From Erythrocercus mccallii (Eukaryota > Chordata > Aves > Passeriformes > Dicruridae): 64,000 nucleotides of DNA. The position numbers and the translations under genes are program-made. The stretch is from positions 211,701-275,700 of the forward strand of contig VZRG01000860.1 in assembly GCA_013397435.1 (NCBI GenBank). The letters run 5' to 3'. Each line of letters begins with the position of its first letter. The stretch's first letter is position 1. Positions 13,001 to 28,800 of this stretch are shown piece by piece. Under the pieces are notes generated by a model. The model saw nothing but the letters and a program-made list of their open reading frames with translations, was not told where the DNA came from and did not search any database.

Positions 13001-16000
13001 TGACCTGCAGAGCACTGTCTGTGTTGTGCCAAGGCTGAAATCCAGATGATGAATTACAGAGCAACACTCCAGTTTCAGAGGCAAACATCACCCCTTCCCT
13101 CTGTACATGTACATGCAGACATGTTCATTCACTCCAAACCAGCTCAGTTGCTGCAAAAGGCCAAGTACTGTTTGGGCTCATTTACAGTCTTATTCTAATA
13201 CAGAAGAGGGAAGAAAATTGCTTATCCAAGAAGCAATGGATCCATGGATGTCTGTGTGGAACAACATTTAAGAGGACATGCTGCATATTAAATAAAAGAC
13301 AAAACCCCACTGAGCTTCTCTTTTTGTATATGGATTATTAAGCATATCAAAAATACAACTCCGAAGCCGAATCAGAGAGGTACCCTAGAACCTCAGCTTT
13401 TGTAAAGAGTAACTTCATAAATATAAGGAGGACAAAAATGCACGACTCTTTTAAAATAACCTCTACCTGAATTTATTTTGTAAATACAGAACAAAACCTC
13501 TCACACAAAGTAGCTAATAAAACAAAGTCTAGCTGACCACAAAGAGAAAATGGGATAATGCAAATGTCTGGACACAGACCTGGAACCTCTTCACCTGTAA
13601 TCCCTAAGACAAGAGGTCTTTGCAATATTTACATTTATGGTGGACTGCTGAGTTGCACCAAAAGCTCAAGGTTTATTCAGGAGGATGAATCATCTCCTGA
13701 AAACAGACTGTGGCTGCTTGTTTCGCTTCTAGCTCAGAATGCAAAGTGGTACTTTGAAGTCTGACCGAAGAGAAAAAGGATGGCACAGTTTTGAAATTAA
13801 TAATTCAAGCCCAAAGAATTTAACAGATATCAATACCCTGAAGTATTAATTACTGCAACATTTAGAAACCAAACATTCATCTCTGAATAAAGTAAGTTTG
13901 TGGCTTCACTATTTGATAAACTGAAAATTACTTACTGCTCAGAAATTCCCTGAAAAGTTGTCAAGGATTTTTACATTGCAGGGAACTTAAGAGTGCTCAA
14001 CATTTTTTTTTTTACCCTGTTTGCAGATGACCTGGATTTCCTTCAGCAGCTCCCCTTACGTTCTTCAGGAATGATGCAAGCTGTTCCTCAGAAAATCGTG
14101 TTTCCTCAGGCTCACTGGACAACAATTTCCTCTCATGTTCAGTGTGCTTGTGTTATGACCAAGAACAAAAGCCTTCAGGTACAACACCAAAAAAACCCAT
14201 CTCCCCAGAATTGCAACTTGGTTCCAGCTATGGCATTTTCTCACTCAACCTTACATTAGGCATATTGCCATGTAATAAAAATATTCCTTTAAAACCTAAA
14301 CTCACAATTTAGCAGCAACTTCCTCCCATTTTTCATCAGGATATTCAAAAATTGGCCAGGAACCATAACAGAGTGGCAAAAATAATCATGAAAACCTATT
14401 TTGGTTAGCTCTCATAGTGAAGGATGCAAACCACCAAAAAACGGAATTGACACTGTACTAGCAGCAAGACTGAAAGAGGAAAGGATCAGAGTTCATTTAT
14501 CACAGGTCATTATAAATTAATTTAGCAAGGCATTTTTCCTGAATCAGTAACTGTACAATGACTGCTTCTAGCTTCTTAGGTAAAAAAAAGAGGCCTTGAA
14601 AGTTTCCCTCCTCCAGCACTATACATTAATAAATTGTTTCCACAGTCCATATTGCTGTAATTCCAACCTGTATCATCTCCTGGCAAGGCAGTTTCTCCCC
14701 CTGCATTTAATTTACAAAGGTACTAGAAATCTTCAGTGCCCTTCTGCTTCAAGTTCAAAATGTCACAGCCTCCTATAATAGAGGTTACAAACTTTGCAGG
14801 GCTCTATACTCAAGGTTAGAGGTCCCTGGTGTGTGGTTTCATGAAAGTCATGTTAGCCCAACTCCTAAATTTAGGAAAGCCTGCTTGAGAGAGCTGAAAT
14901 CTAACTGGTAGCAGCACACGTGAAAAGCATTTTTACTTGGACATCTCCAGAGCATTTTCCCCAGAGCCATTTGCACTGTGAGCTTGAAAAACTGGGGCTT
15001 TCTGCTCCATCCAAACTGATGCGTAACATCAGCAGCACACAAAAATTACTGTCATCTCCCTGCAAACCAAACTTGGTTATGCAGAGGGAACAAAATGTCA
15101 TGCCAAAGGCAAATCCACACCATTTTATGTCAGAAAAAAAATTATCACAAAGAAACCTCTTTCAGTTGCCTGATGCCACTTATTTGAATGAAAGTGTAAA
15201 CTTGCAAAATGAAACCTGACAACAGCTTTTACACATTGAGCAGGTAAAATGTCTGACAAAGATGCTGTGTTAGGCCTACCTGTAAATTTACCTGTTTGTA
15301 TAGGTAAATTGTGGACATAGAGATACCTTGTTACAGATTTAGAAAGTCTTCTCTGTTCATTATAATAAATACCTGTATGGCTTCGAATATGAACTCTCAG
15401 TGTTCCATTGCTTGCAAACTTCTGTCCACAGTATGGGCAAATCTTCTCTTTTTCTCCTGTGTGAGTCTACATGGGGAGGGGAAAGACAAGAATGACTGAT
15501 CAGCATTAAATAAAAAAGTGAAATATGGAATATTTAATTGTATTGACATTGACTGCTACTACCTCTATTATGTATTTTACCATCACACCAGTCAAGGAAT
15601 CTAATTAGCTCTTGATGGTAGAGAATATATCACGAAAAGAACATTGTAACTATCAGCAGCACTAAATCACTGAGTTTGTGTTTTGAAATAAGCTTTTAGG
15701 GCTAGAGGGCCTCACTGATATAAGAATTGTTTCAAAATAGAAAAAAAAAACATATTACAAACTCTTCCATCCAACCTGGATGGTCAACAGCAAGATCACC
15801 CTGACATACAAGATCACCATCATTTTTCACACTGTACTTTCAACACACAATTCTGAAGATTTATCAGTCTATTGAATTACTTCTCCTTGTAACTGTGGTG
15901 CTCTTTTCCTTATAACTATGCCCGTTCTTTTAGTGAAGAATTTCTGATGACTTCATTTAAAAGTGTTAATTTAAATGAGATAGGAAAGATAACATTCAGC

Positions 16001-19000
16001 TATATGGGCAGCTGAATATTTGGGTTTTGAGCTACCACTTGACCCTCTTCAGACAGGGAAATTAATTCTTATTTGATGAAAGACACTGAAATGACACAAA
16101 ATTCTTCATTACATCATAAAAAAGAAGCTATCTCACATAGTACATTTTATGATGCAGCTTAAGCAAGAGTAAATGAGATCTCATTTCAGTACTGGATGGA
16201 CTTGCACTGTTTTCATTCCCTGACATTAAAGACATGAATGTTCAACTCCTCTTGATTAGGATACAGTTATTTTGAAATCATTTGTATCTCTAGCAGCAAC
16301 ATTGGGATATACCAGACAGACAGCTACTAATTCATTCCAAACACCCAAACACCAAAAAGACTTCTGGGAGCAATACAGTACAACCACAAGGCTCACAAAG
16401 ACAGCCAGTCCTGGTCTGACAGGAGCACAGAGCAAAAGCAATTCCAATTTTACACATATATATGATGCACATACTATATGGCAAGCAATACATGCATGAC
16501 ATTTTTAAACAAATTCTCACAATCTGAATTAGGCGGCAACACTTTTCTCAGCTGCTTTTTCTTGACTCAATTATTTTCTTTGCATTTCTTCCCTGTAACA
16601 TCAGTTGTACCTCAGGCCAAACTAGTGAGCAAGCCTCCTCCTAATGTTTACCCCAGTTCCATTGCAGAGTTTGGTGGAAAGGAGGGTGGTAAGAGCAGCG
16701 CAGCCAGGCCCATCCTGCCACACACCTGATGCTGGAGCACCTGCACTGAATTTATACAGAAGCACCAGCAGCAGATTCTCCTGGGCACCAATAACCACAC
16801 TATTGCAATCAGCATTTTAGGGTAAGGACAATCACAGCTTTCTACTGAAAAGCCAGAAAGAAGAAGACAGCCAGCCATCAGAAGCAGCTGGGGATTCTAC
16901 ACTGAATCACAACCCAAAGGACACACAAGAAATGATCAGCTGATTCTACTCACTTTCTTATGGCTCTTCAGGACTGAGGGCGTCACAAAAGCTTTGTCAC
17001 ACAGGTCACACTTGTATTTCTTATGTCCATCATGTACCACTTGAATATGAACATTTAATGTGTCCTTCCTTTTGAAAGTGGCATCACAGTGATCACACTT
17101 GAAGGTCCTCTCACCTAACAAAGAGAAAAACAGATCTTCCTGAACTAACATCCTCTTCAAAAAAAAGTCAAAGTGTACATTTTTATAGAAACCTTCAGGA
17201 AAACCTACAATTCACACACAGTGAATTATGTATTTTGGATATTCTGCAAATGCTTGTTCATTAGAATACACATTACTGAACAGGTTTTTAACATTTTCCC
17301 CCATCATTTTTATTGGGAAAAGAATTATGACATCCAATGCTTTAAAAAGCAGCAGAAGCTTTGAAAGATAATTGTAAAAGAGCAAATGAAACATGCCAAT
17401 CCAATAATTCATCTAACAGAAACACTGTTATGCAGGATTAAAAAAGGAAAGATTAGTGGTTTTCTTACTTACGCCAGTATGAATATTCCCCAAAACAAAG
17501 TACTGTCTTTTAAGCTACAAGGATTTTAGATCATAAGCATTTTCTAAAATCTTAACTGTTGATGTTCAAAGGGTTGAATGATAGTCTAGGGCTCGGCAAG
17601 TATTAAAGATGGAGAAAATTCCACCAAAAATAAATCTTAACACAGTCAACTAAAAGAAAAGGACAGAACGCCAAGAAAAGTTACTCATGAGGGAAAATGG
17701 CTACAGCATTTTTCTGAGCTGCTCCAGTTCTGTGCCAGGGGCAGCAAACATGAGACTGGGCTAGCACAGGAGAGACAATCTCAGTGTCAAGCTCTAAACT
17801 GGATTACCTACAAAAGCTGAGCAAGTCACAAACTTATCTCTATTTCCATTTGTCCTTTCTTAAAATGGCGGTAACACTATCACACTTAATGCAGAAATAA
17901 ATTTCTTGCCATCAGACCTCAATTCATTGCTGGATTTTCTACAGCGTATTTGGATTTGCATTTATGTGCATCTGAAGGCAAGGTTTGAATTTGGCTCTGA
18001 ATTTTTTAACTCCCTGGGTATAGAGGTGAATCTTAGTACCAGTTTAGCACAGCAAGTTGTATATAGGAGCAAGGTGCCACATATTTTTCTCAGTCACATA
18101 TAAGAATGGAGAAAGCTGTTTTTCCTCTGACACTTACTGTTATGGATTAACAGATGTCTTTGTAGAGAGAAGGGGGTTCGGAACAAGGCTTTGCACTCCT
18201 CACACTGGAACGGTCTCTCTTCAGAATGGGTCTATGGATGAAACACAATGTGTCAGAGGAAAGGCTCATGGAAATCCATCCGTTGTCACTGCAGTAACTA
18301 CAGTTAATTTTCTAGACGGGACTCAGAAGGGGATATCACAATTGGAAGTATCAGGGGATGAAGAATTCAAATAATCATTCTGCCATTATTCAGGATCCTG
18401 AAAGCCAGCACAGCAGCTAATTAATAACTGCACCTTCCCTCACTTGTCCTCACAAGTGTCACATGAGGTGTGCACTTAAAGAGAAACAAAAATACAGAAT
18501 AACCAGAGGAAAAAACTACAAGCTCAGCTGCATTGCTTCAACTGCACTATCACTGGCCAGGAATACTTATTAATATGAATAAATCCTTTGAAGTTGAATG
18601 CACACAAACCCCTTTCTTTTCAGTTAAGTTTTAAAGTAAGTTAAGTTTTAAGGTAAAACCTATCTGATTTTCAAGACAGCACCCAAAATTTGGCAAAGAA
18701 AATTCCTCCAATCATGAGACTGCTTTTATATATAGCTTCTTTTATTTAAAAAAATACCAAACAACAAAAAGCACCAGATAAAAACCAAAGCCATGGAAGC
18801 AACAGTATTGAGCTTTTTGCTAGCTGTAGAAAAATTCATCATAGCTGGAAAACAGCCTCAAAGCTATGAATAAAATGAAAGGCTAAGCTTGGATGAATCT
18901 CCTAGATCGCAGAGTTGTTGAAGGAAATTTTTTTTCTGAAGCTTGGGAAACATCCAGCTTTATTTTACTTTTATAAATTCCAAAGCACTTTCCCTGTTTC

Positions 19001-19768
19001 CTAGTGTTTTTAACAGCTGTCCCGCTGTAGATAATAAGTTGTACTGATTAATTTACTATCTACCCAATTTCCTACTACTCTTGCAAAGGAAAGCAGGTTT
19101 TTAAAGCACCACCATCCGAATACTTTATTAGCTCACAAGGACCTTATTACAAGCTGGAGTGCCCAGAGGAAAAGGGGATGGACAGTAAGTGTTTTATAAG
19201 CAGGAAATTAGGCAAATGAGTTAACTGGGTAGACTAAGGGCAAATATTAGCACAGTACATATTTATATCATCTATTTCTGCTATCCAGAATCCACACAAC
19301 TGTTATTCTACCCCTTCAGCTGTGGGAAAAAAGGAGACTGTGGGGAGACAGCATAAGTTTTGAGAGGTTGGCTTAGAGCCTTAAACCCAGTTTGATTTTA
19401 ACACCAATGTCCTCTCATACACTGCACCAAAACCTGAGTGTCCTGCAATGGTATGGGGAGGCCTTGGGTTCAAAACCAATTCCTTGACCACAGCCTAAGG
19501 CACTGAAAGCAAAAAGGCTGCTGGAAGACCATCGCAGGTGTGGAATATATCCCATGTTCCTTGAAATCTGCTGCTTGCTCCAGCCCAGACTCTACAGATT
19601 CCCATCACAACTGGCATTAGCTGACACCCTGCTCAGCCCCCCTGGCAATGAGGCCAAGGATTGACAGGACATGAAGAGACTGAACTGCCTTCTCACCTCA
19701 ACAGGGGGTTCCTCCAGAACAGGGTTGGGACACATTGACGAGACACTGTGGGGAAGCTCGCAGTGCTG

Positions 19769-19803
<35 letters not shown>

Positions 19804-22800
19804 AGGGTTCAGTCTCCAGAGCTGTCAATCTGGCACCTTTCACGAGCGCAAAATTCATGCTGCTTATTTAAAAAAATGCCCTGGTTTGGAACACTCACCA
19901 TGTGAGTGACAGTTCCGAAGAGCACAGTGATTTGTACAGAACTCCTCCTTAGCATCTCTTTTATATTCTATTCTTCTTTTGATTAAAATACACAGATTCA
20001 TCTGCACATCTTAACTTCCCTACAAAAAAAAATCACCTAACTAGGCATATCCACATGCAAAGGTATACAGATCATCCCACCAACTGAGGATGGGCTCTTA
20101 TGGCGCACTTCACGGCAGCCTTTCCTACCACAGCATCTGTGGAGGCTTAAGCCCAGCCCCAGGCTACTTATTCCCAACAGATAAACTGATGGAGTACAGT
20201 TGTTTCAAATCATTACGCTCCCCAGGACCAAACAACCCTGGATTAGCCATAAACCCTTTAAAATCCTGCGTCTGATGACCTATTTCTGCTGACTGTCACG
20301 TCCTCATGTTTTTTTCTCTGAACACATCCTCTGTACATAGCAACAAAGGACATCTCCTGTATGGAGGTAATCTGCATTACATGGCTTAGAACATGCACCC
20401 TAAACCAGTCTAACCTGCATGAAAAGTGACTACCTCTATCAGTAGCACAATCCCTTTTTGCCTCTTCATTTCAGATACTGCTCTCTTGCCTTGTCACAGA
20501 AATGGAACTGTATTCATACGATCATTTAAAGTCACAGCCTGAGCACTCACAGAGCTGGGTCCATATCCCAGAACACTTCCCAGTCTTGACACCTCCAAGC
20601 AAGGGGCAAAGCTAGCTTGTACATGGAGCTATGGAGAGCACTGCAGCACCTGTTTGCAGGAGCAGCAGATCACAGAGGTACCACAGTTCCAGCCTCAGAC
20701 GTGCAGCTCTAAGAGCATAACAACTGCTGAGCTAAGGTCCACATCCCAGTGCTCCACTGAACAGAGCAGACAGGCTATTGGCCACTGTATCTCCCAGTGA
20801 AATCCTGTGAAATGTGACGAATTAATCTCCTGCACTTCTGAAATGACCCAACAGACACTCACATCTGAAAGATGTTTAAAAACACATGTTGTGGGAGCCA
20901 TTTTTATTCTGAGACTTCCAACATGAAATCAGGTTAAAAAAAAAAAGCCACACAGGAATTACAGAAACAACAGCAACAAGTTTCCATCTGAAACACAAAT
21001 CAAGAATTCAAAGGCACAAAATGTATCTGTACTCTCTTATATATAGAAAGGATGCAAGCCTGCTCTAAAATCTGAAGTTTTTTTAAGCAGGTTTCTATCA
21101 AACTTAAAAGTATGTTTTCTGTTAAATATGGTTGATTTAAGTGTTTTTAACTCCTATACCCATCACTCCTACTGCAGGTATCTACGCTCCCTCTTACTAG
21201 CCCAGTAACCTAATCCTGAAACTCAGAAAAGTTTTTTCACCTTGAAATTATTTAGAGTTCAATTCTCTTCCTCCAAAAGAAAATAAACCTAGGAAGACGT
21301 CTTAGAGAAAACACACATCTAAAAATCATTAAAAAACCCAAGATGAAGAAATACATACAAGTATTATACACAATAAGGTATTACATTTACACTGTTCCTG
21401 GATCAGTATTCCTGTGAACAAGCAAGAGAGCCACTGTTCTCTTTCCCTGGGCATAGTCTTCCCAAAATCATAGCACTCAAAACTATTTTGGCCTCCCAAA
21501 CCACCATACCCTTGAGTTGTATGGTACAACTGGCTTTTGTGCACACACATCCAGAGTCCCCTCTGCTGTCTGCTACCTCTGCTCCTGTTGTTTCCTCAGT
21601 GGAGAGGTGTGTCTAAAAAAGCAACTCGGGTCATCCATGCCAGTTTCCTGTCTCTCCTGTTCACCTCCTCACTCAGCAAGTGAATTTAGAGACCTACACT
21701 TGGATGGGTGAACAGTCACAGCTGTTTGGGTAATCTTTTTGCAAACACAGGAACAAGTTTCTCTCAATCTAGAGCAGAGTTGATTTACAGCCAGTACTAG
21801 GTACAAACAGGTCCAGGAAACCAGCACTCCAACAAGCTTTAAGAAATTCCATCAAAATTCGATACCCACTAAAGCTGTCTAAATTTTAATATTTTTTCCC
21901 ACTAACTGGAGCCTCTAATCCTTGCTTATGCTGGTGGTGCTGCTGCTTTAAACACAGAATTGGGTCAAAGTGTTTACTCCTTCATACTTAATCCTGAAGT
22001 CTATTTTCAACCCAAACTCCCTACTAGTCATCAATGGCAAGCTAACATCAGGAAACATGTAAAAAATATTCATTAAAATATCGAGCTATCTTTTTAGATA
22101 ATATTTTATACATTTTTCTTAGAATATATCCAATCTGCAAGGTTCTGTCCCATTTTCTTAAACTCTAGAACATAAAATATAATGCATGGGAGCTAACCTT
22201 GTCCTTCAGCAGGCTGCTGCATGCTTTCTTGTTTTAGACAGTCACCACCACTTCATCCTGTGAGAGGCATTATTATTGCTCTTACATGATTTATGGCTGC
22301 AAGTGCAAGAGATGGTGCAAAGATTCTGTGCCAAATTCCCAGATGGAATATAACATAAGCCACACTGCAAAAGACTTGGAGGTATGGCTATAAAAGGGTT
22401 GGGATTTCTTTTTTTAGTCTCATAATTCTGAAACAGCAGTCCTGGATAGAGCCTTGCCATTAGAAATGTAAGCCCAGGTTAAAAACAATGACAGGCATTA
22501 CAGAAATTAGGCCAAGCAGATTTGAGCTTCAATCAACACAGGCAGAACATCCCTTTGTGAGTCTATTTTTCTATTTTTCAGTCTATTTTTCAGTCTATTT
22601 CTTCTGATGTTGTTTTAATATGTGAACACTGCAACAAGTTCAAATTTAGTGTAGTTTAAAAGCATCTGCTGCTAAGTCCAACAATGACTGCAAGAGGACT
22701 ACACATAGTTTTATTCAATTACACTATCTAAAAAAAGAGTATTTGAAGACATCTTTAAATCAGTAACATTAACTTGGTAACCTAGTATTTAAAAAAAAAC

Positions 22801-25800
22801 AACCACAACCAAAACAATGCAAAAAATAAAAATAAAACAAAAAAGTCAAAACGGGACTTACTTGATGCTTTTAACCAAGCAACTGTGCTTTACTTCTGCT
22901 TATTTAACTTTTTTGTTTACTCGAATTGATTGAGCCTTTTGAGATTTTGGACATAACAAAGAACACTAAAACTACATTCTCCAATACTTTAATCCCATGT
23001 TTATAAGCGTGGCAGAGCTTAATGACGAACCACTTAAAAGAAAGAAAAAAAATCTGCAAATCTGAGGCTGGCAGACCTGTAAACAACAACAGCAGAGTGC
23101 TTTACCTTCTTGTGATTCTTGTAAACATTTCTGTGGGCAAATCCCTTTCCACAAAGCTTGCATTTATAAGGTTTATCTTCACTGTGTATTATTTTGTGTG
23201 CAGTCACTTGATCAAGTCGTTTGAAGGACTTATTGCAAACCTCGCAGGTGTAGGGGCGTTTTTCTGCAGAAAATGAGTGGGGGACATTTAATCTCCTGTT
23301 TATACAGGGGGAGAAGATGAAAGGCAGAGACAGCCATCTCCTCAGAGAGATTTCTGCAATTATGTCAACCCAATTAAGATTAAACCAATTAGAAAGACAC
23401 CTAATGCCCTTTATGTTAGACAGTTAAGTCACTTGACAAAAGATGAGCCATGGTGTATCTCAAGAAATTGGCACATTCTTTGCAATACTCATTGCTAAAA
23501 CTAAACTCTGATTAATTAGCTTAAATCAAAAGAGAATGACATCAAAGAGGAAAATTGTGTTTTCAGATTACAAATGTGAAAGAGGGCATGACAGTTTATA
23601 TGTTTTAAAACTTAATTAACAATATACATATTAGCTTCCAAACCCAAAAGTTCCTATGCAAAAAGCCTTTATGCTTCAACTGGTGACTGCAACTTAACTG
23701 CACTAATGCTCATCCAATATTGTCAAAAGAAAGCCGGGAGCCTCTGAGATACAGATTATGTTTCAAGAAATGAGCTTTTGCTGTGGATTGATACCAAAAA
23801 AATATTTCAGCTCTAAGCCTGTGCAGCTGTAAAAACCCGCATTTGTTTAAATGCTAACGCATTTGACAGAACAATGTTTGTGTTTCCATCGTGTTGCTTG
23901 ATGTTTCTAATCACTGGTGAGGGACATAGAAAATGCTGGATTTGCAGTGACCAGAAATCCTGGCAAAGCCAACTCATGCCACACTGCCAAACCTACAGAT
24001 GGGACACTCCCTGCTCACAGTGGCCTCGTGCTGCCACAAGGGAACCTTTGTTGGTGGTCTGTGGATGGGTTGGCCCATGAGCTGCTCTCCTCTGACCAAA
24101 AGCTATGAGCCCACTGAGACAAACACAGATAAACAGGAAAACACAGTGTGTAGCACAGATCACTGACAGCACACCCAGCTCCCAGCCTCTTCTCATCAGC
24201 ATAAAACCTCAGGCACTGGTTTTTCACCTTCTCTCTAAGGCATGTAGCAACCTTTTGCCCCACCCCAGCTCCATGACCTCATCTACCCCAGCTAGCATGA
24301 CACAACAGCTTGACAAAGCAGCAGTAAGAAGACTACACCACTCCACTTGGAATTTTGGAAGGCTTGGAAAGGCGCTGGCTTAGACAGTTTCCTTGGAACC
24401 AGAGATTGGCTTGCCCAGCTCAGGACAAGACAGATTTCATTCAGCCTTTCATAAGAAACTAGGCAAAACGCCACATACATGAAATACATATCCACACACA
24501 TACAGCTCTGTGTCATTTCTGTACGTTACCTGAATGAGTTATCATATGGCGTTTCAGCTGGTTCGCTGAAATAAATTTCTTGTCACATTCTTGACACTCA
24601 AAGATCTCATGGACCTGAAAAATGTTTTATGATAATTAAATATGTGTCTAAAACAAAACCATACATCTTACACAGACAGAAATTCTCTAACAGACTGTAG
24701 CTACTTACTAGACAGTAGCTATACTAGTACACAAGAATATTCGGATTTTTCTCTCTTGCTTGTTCCTTGCTGAAAAACACCATCACCCAAAAAGTAAAAA
24801 TTCTTAACTGCCAACGAAAAATCATCATTACAACTGCACTGCAAGTTTGTATAATCCATGTTTCTAACTACCAGATCCATTTAAAATATTATTATTAGGA
24901 AAACATTAAAAAACCAAAGGCAGACTAACTTGTCAGGACATTTTCTTCTAGTCAAGACACATGTAAAAATAACACAGAAACAACTTCATACCTTCGGTCA
25001 GAATTCTAAAAAATAAGTACTATTACGCTTTTGCAGGACTGTTCCTATTAGAAGCTTTTAGAGGCCAGACAGAGAAGGGGCAGAAGGCAGCATTGTCTCA
25101 AACTACAAGTGCAGTATTTTCAACATCACAGCACATTACAGCATTTAGGACTAAATGCTGGAAAAATAGGAGGCAGTTGAGCGCAACTTCTGGTAAATAA
25201 AAAAATAAAGATTACCCAGTAAAACAAAACACTGTTCAATGTTAAAAAGGACAGGAATTAACCCAAAAGAGATGCTTGGAACTGGCAGGTAAAAAAAGGG
25301 GGTCAGGGTTTAGGAAGCAGAGAGGATTTTTAACTGTGACTCTACTCACACCAATTTTACAGGAAGTCCACCTCTACAAAGTTTAAAAAGTTCAGAAAGA
25401 CTCAAGGGTTCTTCATGCACACTCTCAAACTCTGACCAAAGTAGGATCTACCTTGGCTGGTCCCTTGGCAGACAGCATTACAGCTGAATGGAATGTACAG
25501 GTCCATGTAAGAAATCTGCTGAGACATCCAGAAAGTCACCAGCACAAACCAGTTCTATCAGTGACATGCAAAACCTGCATGTCCGAAGCCAAAAAAGTCT
25601 GACTGCTCTACACTCAAAGGTGTCCCTAATCTTCTTTCTTAAAAGAAGAATGAGCTGCTTTACCATGAAAACACGTGCTTACAGTAGGAGTCAGAAGCTC
25701 AGCCCACAGCTGTACAGGCAGGAAGAGAGAGACTCCTCCAGCCCACCTACAAACACTGGAAGTGCAGCTGTCAACTCTGACTGGGAAAAGAAACCAGCAA

Positions 25801-28800
25801 CCTTGGGATTGGTTTGAAGGTTTCTTCTCTTTCCACTACAGAACAGTGGAGCACCAGAGGAGAGGCTTGGCAGCCTGTGCTAACCACATGTACCTGCTCA
25901 CTTTGAAATTTGAGTTCTTGTGAACCATTCAAATCCAAAATATGAGACCCTCATATTGAAAGGGATCATTTAGCAGGAATCTGCATCAGTGAAGATTAAC
26001 AATCCCCTCACTTTCCTCCTCACTGTCATTGTTGAGTGATTGAACTTTGCATTTTACTCAAACTTCAGAACTCAGTATCAGAATCCAGTTAGACAGTTAG
26101 GGCACAAGCAGTGCACAAGACACAGGAAGCTAAAACTTAGTTTAAATCTGACATGAAAGCTACAGATGTGAATGACCGTGTCTTCAGAAAGTAAACATGC
26201 ATCAATCCCCTACAGCCACCCCTTTCTCTGTGTTTATCAGACTTTTATCTTTCTGTTGTTTGGGCTTGTTATATTTTACCTTTTTATTCTCTACTTTTAT
26301 TTCTTTACATTGAAATGGATGAGGGAAAAAATATGTCTCTTTCTCCTGGTTTTACCTATTATTCTCTTACTGGTTTTATTGCCTGTACAAATGTTTTTGG
26401 CAATGCTGATGATCCCCACTCACTTGCTACAGAAGGAAATAAATTCAAGCAAACAAACACCGTGAGTATTACTGTGTGAAATCTCCTTCACCATCTGATG
26501 TGTGTAAACCTAGAATATCCATTTTCTGGAGGTTTAAAGAGAAAAACCAATCAAGAAGAGCAAATAAAGTTTTATGCACAAAATCTTCATGGTGATTCTT
26601 AAGGAAAGTGCCCAATCACATTTGAGAAACTTGTGTGTCACAATGTCTGCCCAGAATGACAACTACTGAAACAGAACAAACATTTAATAAAATGGACACA
26701 CTAACCAGGATATTTTGCATTTTAAAGGCCTGTGCACAACCTGTGCCAACGTGTAAAATCTGTAATAACACGTGGCAAGGCACACCATGATAACAAAATA
26801 CAGCCCTATTAGACAAAAAGCATAGGGCATACTAACACAAGCAAGGAGAAAAACAAATTAAAAAGGAGGGGCCCCACCATTTCCTTTGCATATTTTAATT
26901 GATATCATTTATATCCTCAATGGATTCAGGTTATAACCAGGGCATTATGAAAGACTTACAGTTAATCTGATAAACAGTACAATGCAGCTTTTTGCAAAAA
27001 CAGATTCTCCTGGGTTTTAGTGATTTATCAAATTAATCTTGCAGGGACTTCCTTTGGGTATAATGGATTCAGAATCTCATATTCATGGTCCATCTGTATT
27101 TCTACATGAACACCCTTATTTCCAATAGATGCTTTTCCAACTGTTAACCCCTCCTGTTCCGGTTATAAAAGATTATGTGCATAAACAAAAACACATTAAA
27201 AATTTGGGTTTGAGGAAGAATTTTTTTTTACTACTGCGTAACTACAATAGAAGTAACCCCCCTGAGTGGTATTTCAAAAAGCAGTAAGAAAATTACTGTG
27301 TTTTGTACAAAAACTGAAGGCTCATGAACCTATTTTAGGGTCTGTATGTACGCTGTGATTACATAACACAGTGTTTAAGAAGGCTGAAGAACAGCAGGCA
27401 AGTCTGACTTAATGCTGGAGAGCACAAATATATTAGCACTTGCTAAGAGATGCACAAAAAAACTTTAGGGAGATATTTGGCTTGAGCAAGTGTGACTAGA
27501 AAAATAAATACCCAAATAAACCAGGTCAGCTTTGTAACCATGAAAGAGATCACCCAAAGGCTTGCATTACAACAGCTTTCAAGTGATGTGAGCAGCACAG
27601 CCTTACATCTCAGGGAAGTCAGTGCCTGCTGTGAGTCAGCCTTCATCTCACTGACCTTTCGATGCTCCTGGAGATTTGCAGCTGAAGAACATTTCTTATT
27701 GCACACTGAACACATCAGCTTCTTCCTAGAATTTCCTGAAACAGAAAAAAAACACCACCAACATCTTAAAGAGGAAGTGCTAAGAAAGAACCTAAATATT
27801 TCCACTGAGCCTGTGACTTTTCACAGGTCATTTGACTGACGTAAGACTTTTATACTTGTATCCTATCTTCAAAGTGCTCCTTATCAGGAGTTCTCTGTGG
27901 GTGTCCAACAAACCAGTCACTGGTGGAATGTAAATTAAGAAAACCAAAACAATAAAGAAAAAACCTTTCAAATAGATGGTATCATACACCATCGATCCCA
28001 CAAGAAGAGCACAATTCACAACTGGGAACAGCTCACTTGGCAACTGAACAGTTCATTTCAACCAGAAATCAATACAAGAGTCAGTGAAGCAGTGACAAAA
28101 AAGATCTCAAACTTAAATCAAAACCATTTCCAATTTTTGTTTATTTAGAAAGCATTAAGCATCCTTATAATATATCACTAATAGTCTTAACTGAACAAAA
28201 CAGGGAAATTGTATTATTAGCAGATCATGAAATCAAAACTTGACTAAAATGAAAAAAACATAACAAGCTATAGGTCAGCTACCAGACATTCTCCTTTCCT
28301 TTTCACAGGTGCTTTAAAAAGTCACAGACCACTTAATTGAGTTCATCTATTACTTACCTTGGGAGATTCATTTTAGCACCCCACGAAGCTACTTTATTAC
28401 AAGACAAAACCACCATAAACCTAATTCTTTGTTCATAATTTAAGATGCCCATGTAAGATAGTTCCTAGATTAGGTAAAACACATCCATACTACATTGAAC
28501 AGCAGAAACATTATAAAAGGAAAAACTTATAAAATTTATGACACGTATTTATATAGACAAACAGACACATAATACAGGAATACACTTAGTCCTTCAATGT
28601 GGAATTCACGTATCACGACACAACTGATGAAAGTTAAGCCTAAAAACAAGTGCTCGTGGATGAAAAAAAATTATTACTGATACCAAATAAAAGGAGATAC
28701 TCTTTTGTAAGCATGATTACAGAAAGATTTCTCTACACTGCAAGAGTGTGGCAGCAGAAAGAGACTGAAAATCTTAAAAAGCATCTCAGTGCTGCCACAT

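Larger units (their letters stand above)
4036..15372 (-). other. PRDM5: PRDM5 intron 13 (11.3 kb, the largest complete intron)
   Basis: AT-rich intron between exons 13 and 14. It contains a 16-N gap at 7355-7370, a TA-rich run immediately after it, a short tandem duplication at 10901-10948, a CA-rich patch near 12640-12700 and a small hairpin near the donor at 15285-15310. No recognised gene. Confidence 0.8.
18232..23105 (-). other. PRDM5: PRDM5 intron 10
   Basis: 4874-nt intron. It holds short local duplications at 18622-18654 and 22561-22600 and an A-rich stretch at about 22789-22853. No coding sequence recognised. Confidence 0.8.

Noticed and set aside
26172..26465. Hydrophobic plus-strand open frame suggesting a membrane protein
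   Set aside because: It results from a T-rich intronic stretch; there is no family signature and the frame is flanked by ordinary intron.
27492..27839. 115-codon plus-strand open frame
   Set aside because: It runs antisense across PRDM5 exon 8; its length is explained by the real exon on the other strand.
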